NCBI GenBank assembly: GCA_963744735.1
Contig: CAVUVH010000005.1
Location: forward strand, 186,001-250,000
Direction: 5' to 3'
DNA length: 64,000 nucleotides
From: RPQJ01 sp963744735
GTDB taxonomy: Bacteria > Pseudomonadota > Gammaproteobacteria > Steroidobacterales > Steroidobacteraceae
Part shown: positions 1 through 10,714 of the stretch, piece after piece
How the letters are laid out: each line of letters starts with the position of its first letter
Numbering within the stretch: the stretch's first letter is position 1
The notes under the pieces: generated by a model
Seen by the model: the letters and a program-made list of their open reading frames with translations, nothing else
The model's database searches: none
What the model was told of the DNA's origin: nothing
Translations under genes and position numbers: made by a program

Positions 1-828
1 ACGGCGCGTCGGGCTGCGGCTCGCGGCTGACGCTGAGCAGCGAGTACTCGAACTCCGGGTGCACCGCGACGGCGCGGTTGGCCGGCAGCGTCCACGGCGT
101 GGTGGTCCAGATCACGAGGCTGGCGCGGCCCGCCGGCAATGACGGCAGGCCGAAGCGGCGCGCGAGGTCGGCGCCGTCGACAGCCTCGAAGCGCACGTCG
201 ATCGAGGGCGAGGTCCGCTCCTCGTACTCGACCTCGGCCTCGGCCAGCGCCGAGCGACAGTCGAGGCACCAGTGCACGGGCTTGTAGCCCTTGTACAGGT
301 GGCCGTTGCGGACGATCTGCGCAAAGGCGCGCAGCTGCTCCGCCTCGTAGCGCGGCGCGAGCGTCAGGTACGGGTTGAACCAGTCGCCCATGACGCCCAG
401 GCGGATGAAGTCCTTGCGCTGGACGTCGACCTGCTCCAGCGCAAACTCGCGGCAGGCCTGGCGGAACGCCTTGGCGTCGAGGTTCTTGGCATCGCGGCCG
501 CGCACCTTCTCGACCGCATGCTCGATCGGCAGGCCGTGGCAGTCCCAGCCCGGCACGTACGGCGCGTCGTAGCCGTCGAGCGTGCGCGACTTGACGATGA
601 TGTCCTTCAGGATCTTGTTGAGCGCATGGCCGATGTGGATCGTGCCGTTCGCGTACGGCGGGCCGTCGTGCAGGATGAACTTGGGCCGGTCGCGGCAAGC
701 GCACGCAGCTTCTCGTAGGTGCGGTGCTGCTCCCACCAGGCGAGCATCTCGGGCTCGCGGCGCGCAAGGTCGCCCTTCATCGGGAACGCCGTCTCCGGCA
801 GGTTCACTGTGTTCTTGTAGTCAGCCAT
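1..828 (-). CDS. ileS: Isoleucyl-tRNA synthetase, N-terminal part (runs off the left edge)
   Basis: Class I aminoacyl-tRNA synthetase that charges tRNA-Ile in the cytoplasm. The first residues read MADYKNTVNLPETAFPMKG, the usual IleS start. After one frameshift near 690 the frame continues with KFILHDGPPYANGTIHIGHA, which holds the HIGH-type ATP-binding motif, then the WDCHGLPIE block. About 275 residues are present; the KMSKS region and C-terminus lie outside the window. It follows ribF by about 100 bases, as in other gammaproteobacteria. The frameshift (one base missing in a GCGGCTT context) looks like a sequence error because both sides are well conserved. Confidence 0.95.
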
Positions 829-928
829 GGACGGGAACTTCTGAAGCCTTGGCGCGTGCAGGCACGGAACCGGAAATATTGAGCCAATTCAGGGATTTAG
901 TCCAGTCATTGCGATGCAACAGCCGCCC

Positions 929-1891
929 TCAGGCCGGCACCGGCGTGGCTGCGAGTACCGCGCGGGCACGCGCCGAATCGACGTGCATCTGCTCGACCAG
1001 CTCGTCGAGCGAGGCAAAGCGGGCTTCGGCCCGCAGCCACTGCACGAAGTCGACGCTGAGGTACTGGCCGTAGAGGTCGCCGTCGAAGTCGAACAGGTGC
1101 ACCTCGAGCAGCGGGTCGGTGCCGTTCACGGTGGGACGCGTGCCGAGGCTCGCGACCGCCGGGTGGCGGTCGAGGCCGGCGCCGCTGACGCGCACGGCCA
1201 GGATGCCCCACAGCGGCACCACCTTGCGGTGCAGCGCCAGGTTGGCCGTGGGATAGCCCAGCGTGCGTCCCAGCCGGGCGCCGCGCCGCACGCGGCCCGT
1301 CATGCGGTAGGGCCGGCCGAGCAGGCGGGCCGCGCGCTCGAGGTCGTTGCGGCCGAGCGCCCCGCGCACCAGCGAGCTGCTGACGCGTTCGCCGTCCACC
1401 AGGAACTCGCCCACCTCCTCGACGGTGAAGCCGTGACGCTCGCCGGCGGCACGCAGCGAGACGATGTTGCCCTCGCGCCGGCGCGCGTAGTGGAAGTCGT
1501 GGCCGACCACCATGTGGCGCACGCCGAGGCCCTGCACCAGCAGCGCCTGCTCGAACTCCGCGGCCGGCAGGCTGCGCATGCGCTCGTCGAAGCGCAGCAC
1601 CACGACGCGGTCGATGCCATAGCGCGCCAGCGCCTCGAGCTTCTCGCGCAGGCGCATCAGGCGGGCAGGCGCCGTGGCGCCTTCGAAGAACTCGCGCGGC
1701 GTCGGCTCGAAGGTGACGACCGTCGCCGGCAGGCCCAGCGCGTCGGCGCGGCGGCGCACGGCGGCGAGCATGTGCTGGTGGCCGCAGTGCACGCCGTCGT
1801 AGTTGCCGACCGTCGCGACGCAGCCGCGATGCCGCGGCCGCAGGTTGTGCAGGCCGCGCACCAGCTCGATGCCGCGTATCTGCGCGGTCAC
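929..1891 (-). CDS. ribF: Bifunctional riboflavin kinase / FAD synthetase
   Basis: Converts riboflavin to FMN and then FAD. The N-terminal FAD synthetase domain shows VATVGNYDGVHCGHQ with the HxGH nucleotidyltransferase motif. The C-terminal flavokinase domain shows GRTLGYPTANLAL, the signature for flavin and ATP binding. The length of 320 residues fits the family. I chose the GTG at 1891 because it gives the usual distance to the VGNYDG motif and overlaps the presumed murJ stop in a GTGA. The gene sits in the standard murJ-ribF-ileS order. No frameshift is seen within it. Confidence 0.95.
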   Translation of the reverse strand: MTAQIRGIELVRGLHNLRPRHRGCVATVGNYDGVHCGHQHMLAAVRRRADALGLPATVVTFEPTPREFFEGATAPARLMRLREKLEALARYGIDRVVVLRFDERMRSLPAAEFEQALLVQGLGVRHMVVGHDFHYARRREGNIVSLRAAGERHGFTVEEVGEFLVDGERVSSSLVRGALGRNDLERAARLLGRPYRMTGRVRRGARLGRTLGYPTANLALHRKVVPLWGILAVRVSGAGLDRHPAVASLGTRPTVNGTDPLLEVHLFDFDGDLYGQYLSVDFVQWLRAEARFASLDELVEQMHVDSARARAVLAATPVPA

Positions 1892-3494
1892 GCGTCGCTC
1901 CCCGGCCCGCCAGCGGGCGGCGGTGCCGCGCGGCCGCACGCGCAGGTGCTGCAGCCGCATCCCGAGCAGGTACAGCACGCCGAAATAGATGCCGCCGCCG
2001 CCGATCACGAGGATCGCCATCCAGCCGACGCGGTGCAGCGCACCCATCTCGAGCCAGCGCTGGGTGTCGCCCGCAAGCCAGCCACAGGAACGCGCCCATC
2101 GCCACGTTGCCCGCGAGCACCTGCCAGAGCGTGCGGCGCCAGCCGGTGGAATGCGTCAGCACCTGCTGCTGCCGCAGGCCGCGGTACAGCATCGTCGCGT
2201 TGAACCAGGCGCCGATGCCGGTGTTGAGCGCGAGCAGCGCATGCAGGCCGGGCCGGTCCGGGTACAGGAACGCGAGCGGCAGCACCACGGCGACATTGAG
2301 CCCCATGCTGAGCAGCAGCGAGCGGATGCCGATCCGGACCGGCGTGCGCGTGTCCTGCCGCGCGAAGTAGCCCGGCGCCAGCACCTTGACCATGCTGAAG
2401 CCGAACAGTCCGATCGAGTACGCCATCAGCGCCAGCGTCGACATGCGCACGTCCTGCGCGTCGAACTTGCCGTAGTGGAAGATCGCCACGGTCAGCGGGC
2501 CGGCCAGGATCAGCAGCGCCACGGTCGCCGGCAGCACGACGATCGTCGTCAGCTTCACCGCCCAGTCGAGCGTGGAGGCGAAACGGAGCGGATCCTGCGA
2601 GGCGTGGTGCGCGGCGAGCCCCGGCAGGATCACGGTTGCGAGCGCGATGCTGAACACGCCGAGCGGAAACTCGACCAGCCGGTCGGCGTAATACAGCCAG
2701 GCGATGCTGCCCGTCGCCAGGAACGACGCGATCAGCGTGTCGAGCAGCAGCGCCACCTGCGACACGGACGAGCCGAAGATCGCCGGCAGCATCAGGCGGC
2801 CGATCTTGCGCACGCCCTCGTGGCCCCAGTTCCAGCGCGGCCGCCGCAGCAGGCCCAGCCTCAGCATGAACGGCAGCTGGAAGCCGAGCTGCACGAGCCC
2901 CGAGACGAACACGCCGATCGCGAGCGCGATGCCGGGCTGGGCGAAGTGCGGCGCCACGAACGCCGCGAACACGATCATGACGACGTTCATCAGCGTCGAG
3001 GTCGTGGCGGGGACGGCGAACTTGCCGTAGCTGTTGAGCACGCCACCGGCCAGCGCGGCCAGCGACACGAACAGGATGTACGGGAACGTCCAGCGCAGCA
3101 TCTCGACCGTGAGGTCGAAGCGGCCGCCGTCGGCGCGGAAGCCCGGCGCGAACAGCAGCACCAGCAGCGGTGCGGCGATGACGCCGATGATGGTCACGAC
3201 CGACAGGAACCAGGCCATCGTGCCCATGGCGCTGTCGATCAGCTCGCGCACCTCGTCGTGCGGGCGCTGGACCTTGTACTCGGAGACGACCGGCACGAAG
3301 GCCTGGGAGAACGCCCCCTCGGCGAACAGCCGGCGCATGAAGTTCGGGATCTTGAACGCGACCAGGAACGCGTCCATCAGCAGGCCGGCGCCGAACATGC
3401 GCGAATAGACCATGTCGCGCAGCAGGCCCGTCACGCGCGAGATCAGCGTGAAGGCGCCGACGACCGAGGTGCTGCGGAAAAAGCCGCCGCTCAA
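1888..3494 (-). CDS. murJ: Lipid II flippase MurJ (frameshifted near the 3' end)
   Basis: Polytopic inner-membrane protein of the MOP/MviN superfamily that moves the peptidoglycan precursor lipid II to the periplasm. The start is a TTG at 3494 giving MSGGFFRSTSVVGAFTLISR, followed by the family block SRVTGLLRDMVYSRMFG and many hydrophobic segments (13 to 14 membrane helices expected). Near 2075 an extra G in a GCGGGCGAC run shifts the frame, and the last helix (WMAILVIGGGGIYFGVLYLLG) continues in another frame. A second shift near 1900 to 1950 must be assumed to reach the TGA that overlaps the ribF GTG. Both are probably sequence errors. Confidence 0.9.
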
Positions 3495-3565
3495 GGCTGC
3501 AGGGTCCGGTTCGGGCGCATGAGGCCCGGAATCATACGGTTTCGGGCCGGATCCCGCCTTCGAAC

Positions 3566-3594
3566 TTGACCTTGGGGGGCCGGATCGCCAAAAT
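3566..3594 (+). promoter_or_regulatory. Likely sigma70 promoter of rpsT
   Basis: TTGACC (3566-3571) is followed after 17 bases by CAAAAT (3589-3594), four of six matches to the -10 consensus. It lies about 80 bases upstream of the rpsT start, in the divergent gap with murJ. The call rests on the match and spacing only. Confidence 0.45.
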
Positions 3595-3672
3595 ACGCGG
3601 CTCTTTTAACCGAATCAGCCGAAGGCCGGTCGTCCCCGCAGGGCGGCACGCCGGCAGCAGGAGTTCCAGTCC

Positions 3673-3945
3673 GTGGCGAACATCAAGTCCGCAGAAAAGC
3701 GTGCCAAGCAGGATGTGAAGCGTCGTGCCCACAACATGGCCGCCCGTTCGCGCCTGCGCACCTCGATCAAGAAGGTGCTGGCCGCCATCGGCGAGGGCGA
3801 CAAGACCGAAGCCACCGCCGCCTTCAAGGCCGCGCAGCCGGTGATCGACACGATGGTGACCAAGGGCATCATCCACGCCAACAAGGCCGCCCGCCACAAG
3901 AGCGAGCTCAACGCCAAGATCAAGGCGCTGGGCGCGGCCAAGTAA
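3673..3945 (+). CDS. rpsT: 30S ribosomal protein S20
   Basis: Small-subunit protein that binds 16S rRNA. The 90-residue product begins ANIKSAEKRAKQDVKRRAHN and ends in a lysine/alanine-rich tail, typical of S20 in sequence and length. The start is a GTG at 3673, which puts the conserved ANIKSA block directly after the initiator; a non-ATG start is common for rpsT and is known to limit its translation in Escherichia coli. It is transcribed divergently from murJ-ribF-ileS and is followed by a strong hairpin terminator. Confidence 0.97.
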   Translation: MANIKSAEKRAKQDVKRRAHNMAARSRLRTSIKKVLAAIGEGDKTEATAAFKAAQPVIDTMVTKGIIHANKAARHKSELNAKIKALGAAK

Positions 3946-3996
3946 GGCGGCCGGTCGAGGCACCGCCGCGGTCATCGCCGCGGCCTGATCGAGACG

Positions 3997-4024
3997 AAAA
4001 AGCCGGCCCCGGGCCGGCTTTTTT
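3997..4024 (+). terminator. Rho-independent terminator, probably bidirectional, between rpsT and obgE
   Basis: AAAAAGCCGGCCC is followed directly by GGGCCGGCTTTTTT: a stem of about eight G+C pairs flanked by A and T tracts on both sides. Because the tracts are symmetrical it can end rpsT transcripts on the plus strand and obgE transcripts on the minus strand. Confidence 0.85.
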
Positions 4025-4066
4025 CATTGCAGGCCAGCGCTTCGCCGCCCGGCGCAAACGCTACGG

Positions 4067-5104
4067 CTATTCGTCCGCCTCGCCTGGCGGCGGCTGGATT
4101 TCCTCCAGCCGGCGCATGATGTCGCGGCACATCTCCACCGTGCCCTGCCGGGTCGCGCCCGAGATCCGGTAAACCGGGCCCTTCCAGCGCAGGCGCCGCA
4201 CGATTTCCTTGCAGCGCTGCTCGGCCTCGGCCGGCGGCAGCAGGTCGATCTTGTTCAGCACCAGCCAGCGCTCGCGCTTGGCCAGCTCCGGGCTGAATTT
4301 CTTCAGCTCGCCGGCGATCGCGCGCGCATCCACCACCGGGTCGGCCGCCGGGTCCGGCGGCGCGATGTCGACCAGGTGCAGCAGCAGCCGCGTGCGCTGC
4401 AGGTGCTTGAGGAAGCGGATGCCGAGCCCGGCGCCCTCGGCCGCGCCCTCGATCACGCCGGGGATGTCGGCCATGACGAAGCTCTGGTGCTCGCCGACGT
4501 AGACCACGCCCAGGTTGGGGTGCAGCGTCGTGAACGGATAGTCGGCGATCTTGGGCCGCGCGGCGGAAACGACGCTGATCAGCGTCGACTTGCCGGCGTT
4601 GGGCAGGCCGAGCAGGCCCACGTCCGCCAGCAGCTTGAGCTCGAGCCGCAGCTCGCGCTTCTCGCCGGGCGTGCCCGGCGTGGCGGTGCGCGGCGTGCGG
4701 TTGGTGCTGCTCTTGAAGCGCGGGTTGCCGAGGCCGCCCTTGCCGCCCTTGGCCACCAGGATGCGCGCGCCGTCGGTGGAGAGGTCGCCCAGGGTTTCCT
4801 CGGTGTCGACCTCGAACACGACCGTGCCGATCGGCACCTGGACTTCGAGGTCGCCGCCGCCGCGGCCGCTGCAATCCGCGCTGCCGCCCGGCTCGCCGTT
4901 GACGGCCTTGAAGGTGCGCATGTAGCGGAAATCGGCCAGCGTGTTGAGGCCCGCGCGGGCGACGAGGTAGACGTTGCCGCCGTCGCCGCCGTCGCCGCCG
5001 TCCGGCCCGCCGAACGGGATGAACTTCTCGCGGCGAAAGCTGACCATGCCCCGGCCGCCGTTGCCGGCCTGGACTTTGATGGTGGCTTCGTCGACGAACT
5101 TCAT
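4067..5104 (-). CDS. obgE: Obg GTPase
   Basis: Ribosome-associated GTPase involved in late 50S assembly and stress response. The glycine-rich Obg fold (about residues 1 to 158) opens with MKFVDEATIKVQAGNGGRG. The G domain follows, with GLPNAGKST (P-loop), DIPG and NKID motifs. The 345-residue length is normal for the short form without a long C-terminal tail. It lies downstream of rplU-rpmA, the usual arrangement. The bases just before the ATG are the GGGGCTA repeat tract and contain no clear Shine-Dalgarno sequence. Confidence 0.96.
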   Translation of the reverse strand: MKFVDEATIKVQAGNGGRGMVSFRREKFIPFGGPDGGDGGDGGNVYLVARAGLNTLADFRYMRTFKAVNGEPGGSADCSGRGGGDLEVQVPIGTVVFEVDTEETLGDLSTDGARILVAKGGKGGLGNPRFKSSTNRTPRTATPGTPGEKRELRLELKLLADVGLLGLPNAGKSTLISVVSAARPKIADYPFTTLHPNLGVVYVGEHQSFVMADIPGVIEGAAEGAGLGIRFLKHLQRTRLLLHLVDIAPPDPAADPVVDARAIAGELKKFSPELAKRERWLVLNKIDLLPPAEAEQRCKEIVRRLRWKGPVYRISGATRQGTVEMCRDIMRRLEEIQPPPGEADE

Positions 5105-5110
5105 GGGGAA

Positions 5111-5138
5111 GGGGATAGGGGCTAGGGGCTAGGGGCTA
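5111..5138. repeat. GGGGCTA heptamer tandem repeat
   Basis: Four adjacent 7-base units: GGGGATA followed by three exact GGGGCTA copies, immediately upstream of the obgE start codon. On the obgE strand this reads as a C-rich tract. Similar simple intergenic repeats are known from Xanthomonadales; no function is inferred. Confidence 0.7.
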
Positions 5139-5151
5139 GTCGGAAACAAGA

Positions 5152-5175
5152 AGGCCCCGGGGATCGCCGGGGCCT
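5152..5175 (-). terminator. Hairpin downstream of rpmA, possible terminator or attenuator
   Basis: AGGCCCCGG (5152-5160) pairs with CCGGGGCCT (5167-5175) around a six-base loop. On the minus strand it is followed by CTTGTTT, a weak T-rich tract. It lies between rpmA and obgE and may reduce read-through into obgE. Confidence 0.5.
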
Positions 5176-5230
5176 CTCGTTAGCTTTCGCTCAGGCAGTG
5201 GCATCAGAGCCCTCACCCGCGCTGCGCGCG

Positions 5231-5254
5231 ACCTCTCCCGCAAGCGGGAGAGGT
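5231..5254. repeat. Perfect 11-bp palindrome, intergenic element
   Basis: ACCTCTCCCGC (5231-5241) and GCGGGAGAGGT (5244-5254) form a perfect inverted repeat with a two-base AA loop, next to a CTCACCCGCGCTGCGCGCGA segment. It sits six bases beyond the rpmA stop. Such CTCTCCCGC palindromes recur in genomes of Xanthomonadales and related groups and act as mRNA-stabilising or terminating hairpins in some cases; the role here is inferred. Confidence 0.6.
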
Positions 5255-5259
5255 GAGCA

Positions 5260-5523
5260 TCAGGCCTTGCTGGGCTCGATGCTGACGTGCACGCGCTGCT
5301 CGACGCCCTTGCGCTTGAACTGCACGGTGCCGTCGGTGAGCGCGAACAGGGTGTGGTCCGTGCCGACGCCGACGTTGGTGCCGGCGCGGTAGGCCGTGCC
5401 GCGCTGGCGCACGAGGATGTTGCCCGCGACGACGGTTTCGCCGCCGAACTTCTTGAGGCCGAGGCGCTTGCTCTCGGATTCGCGGCCGTTCTTGGTGGAA
5501 CCGCCTGCCTTTTTATGTGCCAT
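5260..5523 (-). CDS. rpmA: 50S ribosomal protein L27
   Basis: Large-subunit protein whose N-terminal tail reaches the peptidyl transferase centre. The 87-residue product begins MAHKKAGGSTKNGRESESKR and holds the conserved RQRGTAYRAG block. It is complete and in normal length. It follows rplU by 38 bases in the standard rplU-rpmA-obgE operon. Confidence 0.97.
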   Translation of the reverse strand: MAHKKAGGSTKNGRESESKRLGLKKFGGETVVAGNILVRQRGTAYRAGTNVGVGTDHTLFALTDGTVQFKRKGVEQRVHVSIEPSKA

Positions 5524-5561
5524 GGTCGAGGACTCCGAAGGATGTGTTCAGCGCGCCAGGC

Positions 5562-5873
5562 TCAGGCCTGGATGCCGGTGATCTTGACGTCGGTGTAGAA
5601 CTGGCGGTGCGTGCCCTGGCGCATGTAGTGCTTGCGCCGGCGGAACTTGACGATGGGCTTCTTGTCGCCCTTGCCGTGCTTGTGCACGACGCCAGAGACC
5701 TTGCTGCCCGCGAGCAGCGGGGCGCCGACCTTCACGTCACTGCCACTGCCGACCAGGAGCACCTTGTCGAACTCGACGGTGGCGCCCAGCTCGGCGACCA
5801 GTTTTTCGATGCGAACCACGTCGCCTTCGGCGACGCGATACTGCTTGCCGCCCGTCGCAATGACTGCGTACAT
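5562..5873 (-). CDS. rplU: 50S ribosomal protein L21
   Basis: Large-subunit protein that binds 23S rRNA. The 103-residue product begins MYAVIATGGKQYRVAEGD and ends with a basic YMRQGTHRQFYTDVKITGI block typical of L21. It is the first gene of the rplU-rpmA unit and is divergent from ispB, as in other gammaproteobacteria. A palindrome in its 5' leader may be regulatory. Confidence 0.97.
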   Translation of the reverse strand: MYAVIATGGKQYRVAEGDVVRIEKLVAELGATVEFDKVLLVGSGSDVKVGAPLLAGSKVSGVVHKHGKGDKKPIVKFRRRKHYMRQGTHRQFYTDVKITGIQA

Positions 5874-5901
5874 GAGCCTTACTCCAAACCTGTAACGATG
5901 G

Positions 5902-5920
5902 CTGCCGGGAATCCCGGCAG
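5902..5920 (-). promoter_or_regulatory. Hairpin in the 5' leader of rplU
   Basis: CTGCCGGG (5902-5909) and CCCGGCAG (5913-5920) form an eight-pair stem with a three-base loop, about 30 bases upstream of the rplU start. L21 leader elements exist in some bacteria; whether this is one is not shown by sequence alone. Confidence 0.35.
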
Positions 5921-6056
5921 AAAGACCGCGAATTCTAGGGGACCGACCCGCTCAAATCAAGCGCTTAGCGCTTCCCGGCATTCCCTCCCGGCAGGCTCAC
6001 GGGTACCATGCCGGGCTGCAGAAGAACCCCCTGGTCCGGGCGGCGTTGTCGCGCGA

Positions 6057-7050
6057 ATGCAACTAGAACAGATCCGGGCGCTGGTCGCGGACGACCTCAA
6101 GAGCGTCGACCAGACCATCGTACAGCGGCTGGCCAGCGACGTCGTGCTGGTCAACCAGGTGTCGCAGTACATCATCGGTGCCGGCGGCAAGCGCCTGCGG
6201 CCGCTGAGCGTGCTGCTGGCCGCCCGCGCCTGCGGCCACGCCGGCCAGAAGCACGTGCCCGCCGCCGCCATCATCGAGTTCATCCACACCGCCACCCTGC
6301 TGCACGACGACGTGGTGGACGGCTCCGACCTGCGCCGCGGCCGCAACACCGCCAACCACGTCTTCGGCAACGAGGCGAGCGTGCTGGTCGGCGATTACCT
6401 GTATTCGCGCGCGTTCCAGATGATGGTCGACCTGGGCGACATGCGCGTGCAGGAAGTGATGGCCAACGCGACCAACACCATCGCGATGGGCGAAGTGCTG
6501 CAGCTGATGAACGCGCACGACCCGGAGACCACCGAGCAGCGGTACCTCGAGGTCATCTATCGCAAGACGGCGAAATTGTTCGAGGCCGGCGCGCAGATGG
6601 CCGCGATCCTCGCCGGCTCGCCGCGCGAGGTGGAGCTGGCGATGATCGAGTACGGCCGCCACCTCGGCACCGCGTTCCAGCTGGTCGACGACGCGCTCGA
6701 CTACAAGGCGAGCGCCGAGGAGCTGGGCAAGAACCTGGGCGACGACCTGGCCGAGGGCAAGCCCACGCTGCCGGTCATCTACACGCTGGCGCACGCGCCG
6801 GCGGCGGACGTCGCGATCCTGCGGGCCGCGATCGAGAACGGCGGCATCGACGACCTGGCGCGGGTCACGCGGCTGATCGAGACCTCCGGCGGCCTCGAGT
6901 ACACGGCGCGGATGGCGCAGCGCGAGCAGGAACTGGCGGTCGCGGCGCTGCGACCGGCTGCCGCCGTCGCCCTATCGCGACGCCCTGGTCGCGCTGGCCG
7001 AGTTCGCGACCGCCCGCTCCGCACTGAGGCGCTGGCCCGGTTTGAATTGA
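6057..7050 (+). CDS. ispB: Octaprenyl diphosphate synthase (one frameshift near the end)
   Basis: Trans-long-chain prenyl synthase that makes the ubiquinone side chain from farnesyl and isopentenyl diphosphate. The protein begins MQLEQIRALVADDLKSV; GGKRLRPL is followed by the first aspartate motif LLHDDVVDGSDLRRG and the second, FQLVDDALDY. Near 6950 a surplus C shifts the frame; the tail YRDALVALAEFA resumes one frame over and ends at TGA 7048-7050, giving about 330 residues. It is divergent from rplU. In this organism its product pathway shares precursors with the carotenoid and phytol branches. Confidence 0.92.
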
Positions 7051-7075
7051 ATCGCCGGGGGGCATTGAGTACACT
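7047..7075 (+). promoter_or_regulatory. Likely sigma70 promoter for the tRNA-Pro gene
   Basis: TTGAAT (7047-7052) and TACACT (7070-7075) are separated by 17 bases and lie about 95 bases upstream of the tRNA. They start at the ispB stop codon, so the tRNA can be transcribed on its own. Confidence 0.5.
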
Positions 7076-7171
7076 GCGCGGGCTCGCAGCGGGGCCAGCC
7101 CCGCCGCCCTCGCCTGCCGCCAGCCACCCGGGCCGGCACCCAGCATCAGGCCCGCGGCGCTGATTCGGATT

Positions 7172-7248
7172 CGGGATGTAGCTCAGCCTGGTAGAGCACT
7201 ACGTTCGGGACGTAGGAGTCGGAGGTTCAAATCCTCTCATCCCGACCA
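7172..7248 (+). tRNA. tRNA-Pro (anticodon CGG)
   Basis: A 77-base cloverleaf including an encoded CCA end. The acceptor CGGGATG pairs with CATCCCG. The anticodon stem CTACG/CGTAG encloses TTCGGGA, giving anticodon CGG (reads CCG). The T arm GGAGGTTCAAATCCTC is standard. It decodes a proline codon that should be frequent in this G+C-rich genome. Confidence 0.95.
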
Positions 7249-7301
7249 TTTACGCCCTTTCGCCCGACACGATAACAACGGTTGGACGATAGGAGCGAAC
7301 G

Positions 7302-7896
7302 ATGGCTGACCCCGTTGCCGCGACGATCACGCAACTGAAGAACATCCAGGCCAAGACCGGCAAGAGCATTGCCGAATTGCTCGCGGCCGTTGCCGCGGGC
7401 GGCGCGGCCAAGCACGGCGAGACGACGCAGCTGGCTGATGCAGCATTTCAAGCTCGGCTATGGCGACGCCAATACCGTAGCGCATTTCATGGACAAGCCG
7501 CTGCCGGACCTCGGCGACGGGACGCGACCTGCCGTGACAGCCGCCGTTGACGCCGAGGCGGACCCGCTCGACGCGATCTACGCTGGCGCCAAGGCTGGAC
7601 TGCGCCCGCTGCACGAAGCCGTGATTGCGGCGATCAGCGCCTTCGGCCCCTTCGAGCAGGCGCCGAAAAAGGCCTACGTCAGTCTGCGTCGCAAGAAGCA
7701 GTTTGCGACGGTGGGTCCGGCGACCAGGGAAAGTGTCGAGATCGGCCTGAATGCGAAGGATCTGCCGCCGCATGCGCGCCTGAAGGTGCAGGCCCCGGGC
7801 AGCATGTGCCAGGCGACGACACGCATCACCGGCACCGCAGAGGTCGATGCCCTGCTCAAGGACTGGTTGAAGCGGGCTTATGCTGCCGCTGGTTGA
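7302..7896 (+). CDS. DUF4287/DUF5655 domain protein (one frameshift)
   Basis: Small soluble protein of unknown function. The N-terminal part (MADPVAATITQLKNIQAKTG, then KLGYGDANTVAHF) matches the DUF4287 pattern, a helical region seen before a DUF5655 domain. The C-terminal half (KKAYVSLRRKKQFATVGP and the DWLKRAYAAAG end) matches the DUF5655 type, thought to be a transport or nucleic-acid-binding domain without experimental proof. A frameshift lies near 7418, between AAKHGE and SWLMQHFKLGYG. It is probably monocistronic, starting 53 bases after the tRNA. Confidence 0.75.
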
Positions 7897-7924
7897 ACTC
7901 CAGCCAACCCCGCCACTCCTCCCC

Positions 7925-8463
7925 ATGCAGCAAGTCATCGACACCGGCCGGCTGATCCTCCGGCGCTTCACGCTGGACGACCTGCAGCCGTTCTACGACC
8001 TCTGCTCGAGGCCGGAGATCATCCGCTACGCGCAGAGCCGCCGCTCGGCTCGCTCGAGGAGGCGCGCGCGATGATGCACGCCGCTCCGTTCCAGGATTAC
8101 GCAACCTACGGTTACGGCCGCTTCGCCTGCGTGTGGAAGGAATCCGGCGCCGTGATCGGGTTCAGCGGCGTGAAGTACGTCCCCGAGATCGGCGAAACCG
8201 AGCTCGGCTATCGCTTCCTGCCCGAGTTCTGGGGCCGCGGGCTGGCAACGGAGGCAGGCCGGGCTTCCATCGAATTCGCCCGTGCCGAGCTTGGCCTGCA
8301 GCGCCTGGTGGCACTGGTCCATCCCGACAACCACGCGTCTGCCAACGTGCTGCAGAAGCTCGGCTTCGCCGTCGAGAAGCAGCTGCGCTACTCGGGCCTG
8401 CCGGACATCGACGTGAACCTGTACGCGCGGGACCTGCGGCCGGACGAATCCGGCGCGCGCTGA
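7925..8463 (+). CDS. GNAT family N-acetyltransferase, RimJ/RimL type (one frameshift)
   Basis: Acetyl-CoA-dependent N-acetyltransferase. The protein starts MQQVIDTGRLILRRFTLDD, typical of the RimJ/RimL subgroup, and after a frameshift near 8038 continues with LGYRFLPEFWGRGLATEAG, which holds the acetyl-CoA binding RGxGxA-like loop, and HPDNHASANVLQKLGF. About 178 residues is normal. The substrate (ribosomal protein N-terminus, other protein or small molecule) cannot be told. Its stop is eight bases from the end of the convergent ABC-F gene. Confidence 0.85.
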
Positions 8464-8470
8464 CGCGGGG

Positions 8471-10074
<1,604 letters not shown>

Positions 10075-10075
<1 letters not shown>

Positions 10076-10584
10076 CAGGGGGTCGTCGCAGGATTTGAGT
10101 TCGGGGGTATGGCGCCGGCGTCCGTCGCGCGCTGGCGCTTCGCCTCGCGCACGTTCAGTTCCAGTGCCTCGAGAAAGCGCGAGCGGTCGCGCGGTCCGAA
10201 CGGCGGCGGCCCGCCGCCGACGCCATAGGCGCGCAGGTCGGACATCAGCTCGCGGGTGGCGAGCGCGTTGCCGATGTTGTCACCGGTAAACGGCTTGCCG
10301 CCCGGCCCCAGCACGCGCGCGCCGCGCTTGAGACAGCGCGAGGCCAGCGGGATGTCGGCGGTCACGACGATGTCCGCAGCAGCGACGCGCTCGGCGATCC
10401 AGTCGTCGGCCGCGTCGAACGCGCCGGTCACCACCTGCATGCGCACGCGGGGTCCGCGCGGCACCTGCAGCCAGGCGTTGGCCACGAACGTGATGGCGAG
10501 CCCGTGCCGCTCCGCGACCTTCACGGCCTCGGGCTTCACCGGACAGGCGTCCGCGTCGATGTACAGGTGGGGTTCGGTCGTCAT
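10075..10584 (-). CDS. YaiI/YqxD family protein (DUF188)
   Basis: Conserved protein of unknown function with a PIN-like fold, 169 residues. It begins MTTEPHLYIDADACPVKPEA with the diagnostic DADACP motif and includes VVTADIPLASRCLKRGA and the RELMSDLR segment typical of the family. I chose the ATG at 10584 because it places DADACP at residues 10 to 15 as usual. It precedes the ABC-F gene with a TGATG overlap, so the two are probably cotranscribed. Confidence 0.9.
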
Positions 10585-10714
10585 GGGGCCGCGCAGTTTA
10601 GCGGCTCGCGGCGACGCCCGTACGACCTTGCGCGCGCGCCGCGCCTGCGCCTGTATTCGATTGCAAATCAAGTGGTTATGGACACCACAGGCGCCTGCCC
10701 GTAGGCTGCCCGGC

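Noticed and set aside
1887..1895. A MurJ-RibF fusion, because the repaired murJ frame runs into ribF without a stop
   Set aside because: An alternative frame has a TGA overlapping the ribF GTG (GTGA), and the two genes are separate in other gammaproteobacteria; an indel near 1900 to 1950 is more likely.
906..3494. An 862-residue continuous frame on the minus strand ending in a long arginine/alanine-rich tail
   Set aside because: Only the first 470 or so residues are MurJ. The tail is an out-of-frame reading of ribF after the frameshift near 2075.
1989..3569. Long plus-strand open frame opposite murJ rich in Arg, Gln and His
   Set aside because: High G+C content keeps antisense frames open; composition is a mirror of murJ and no family is recognisable.
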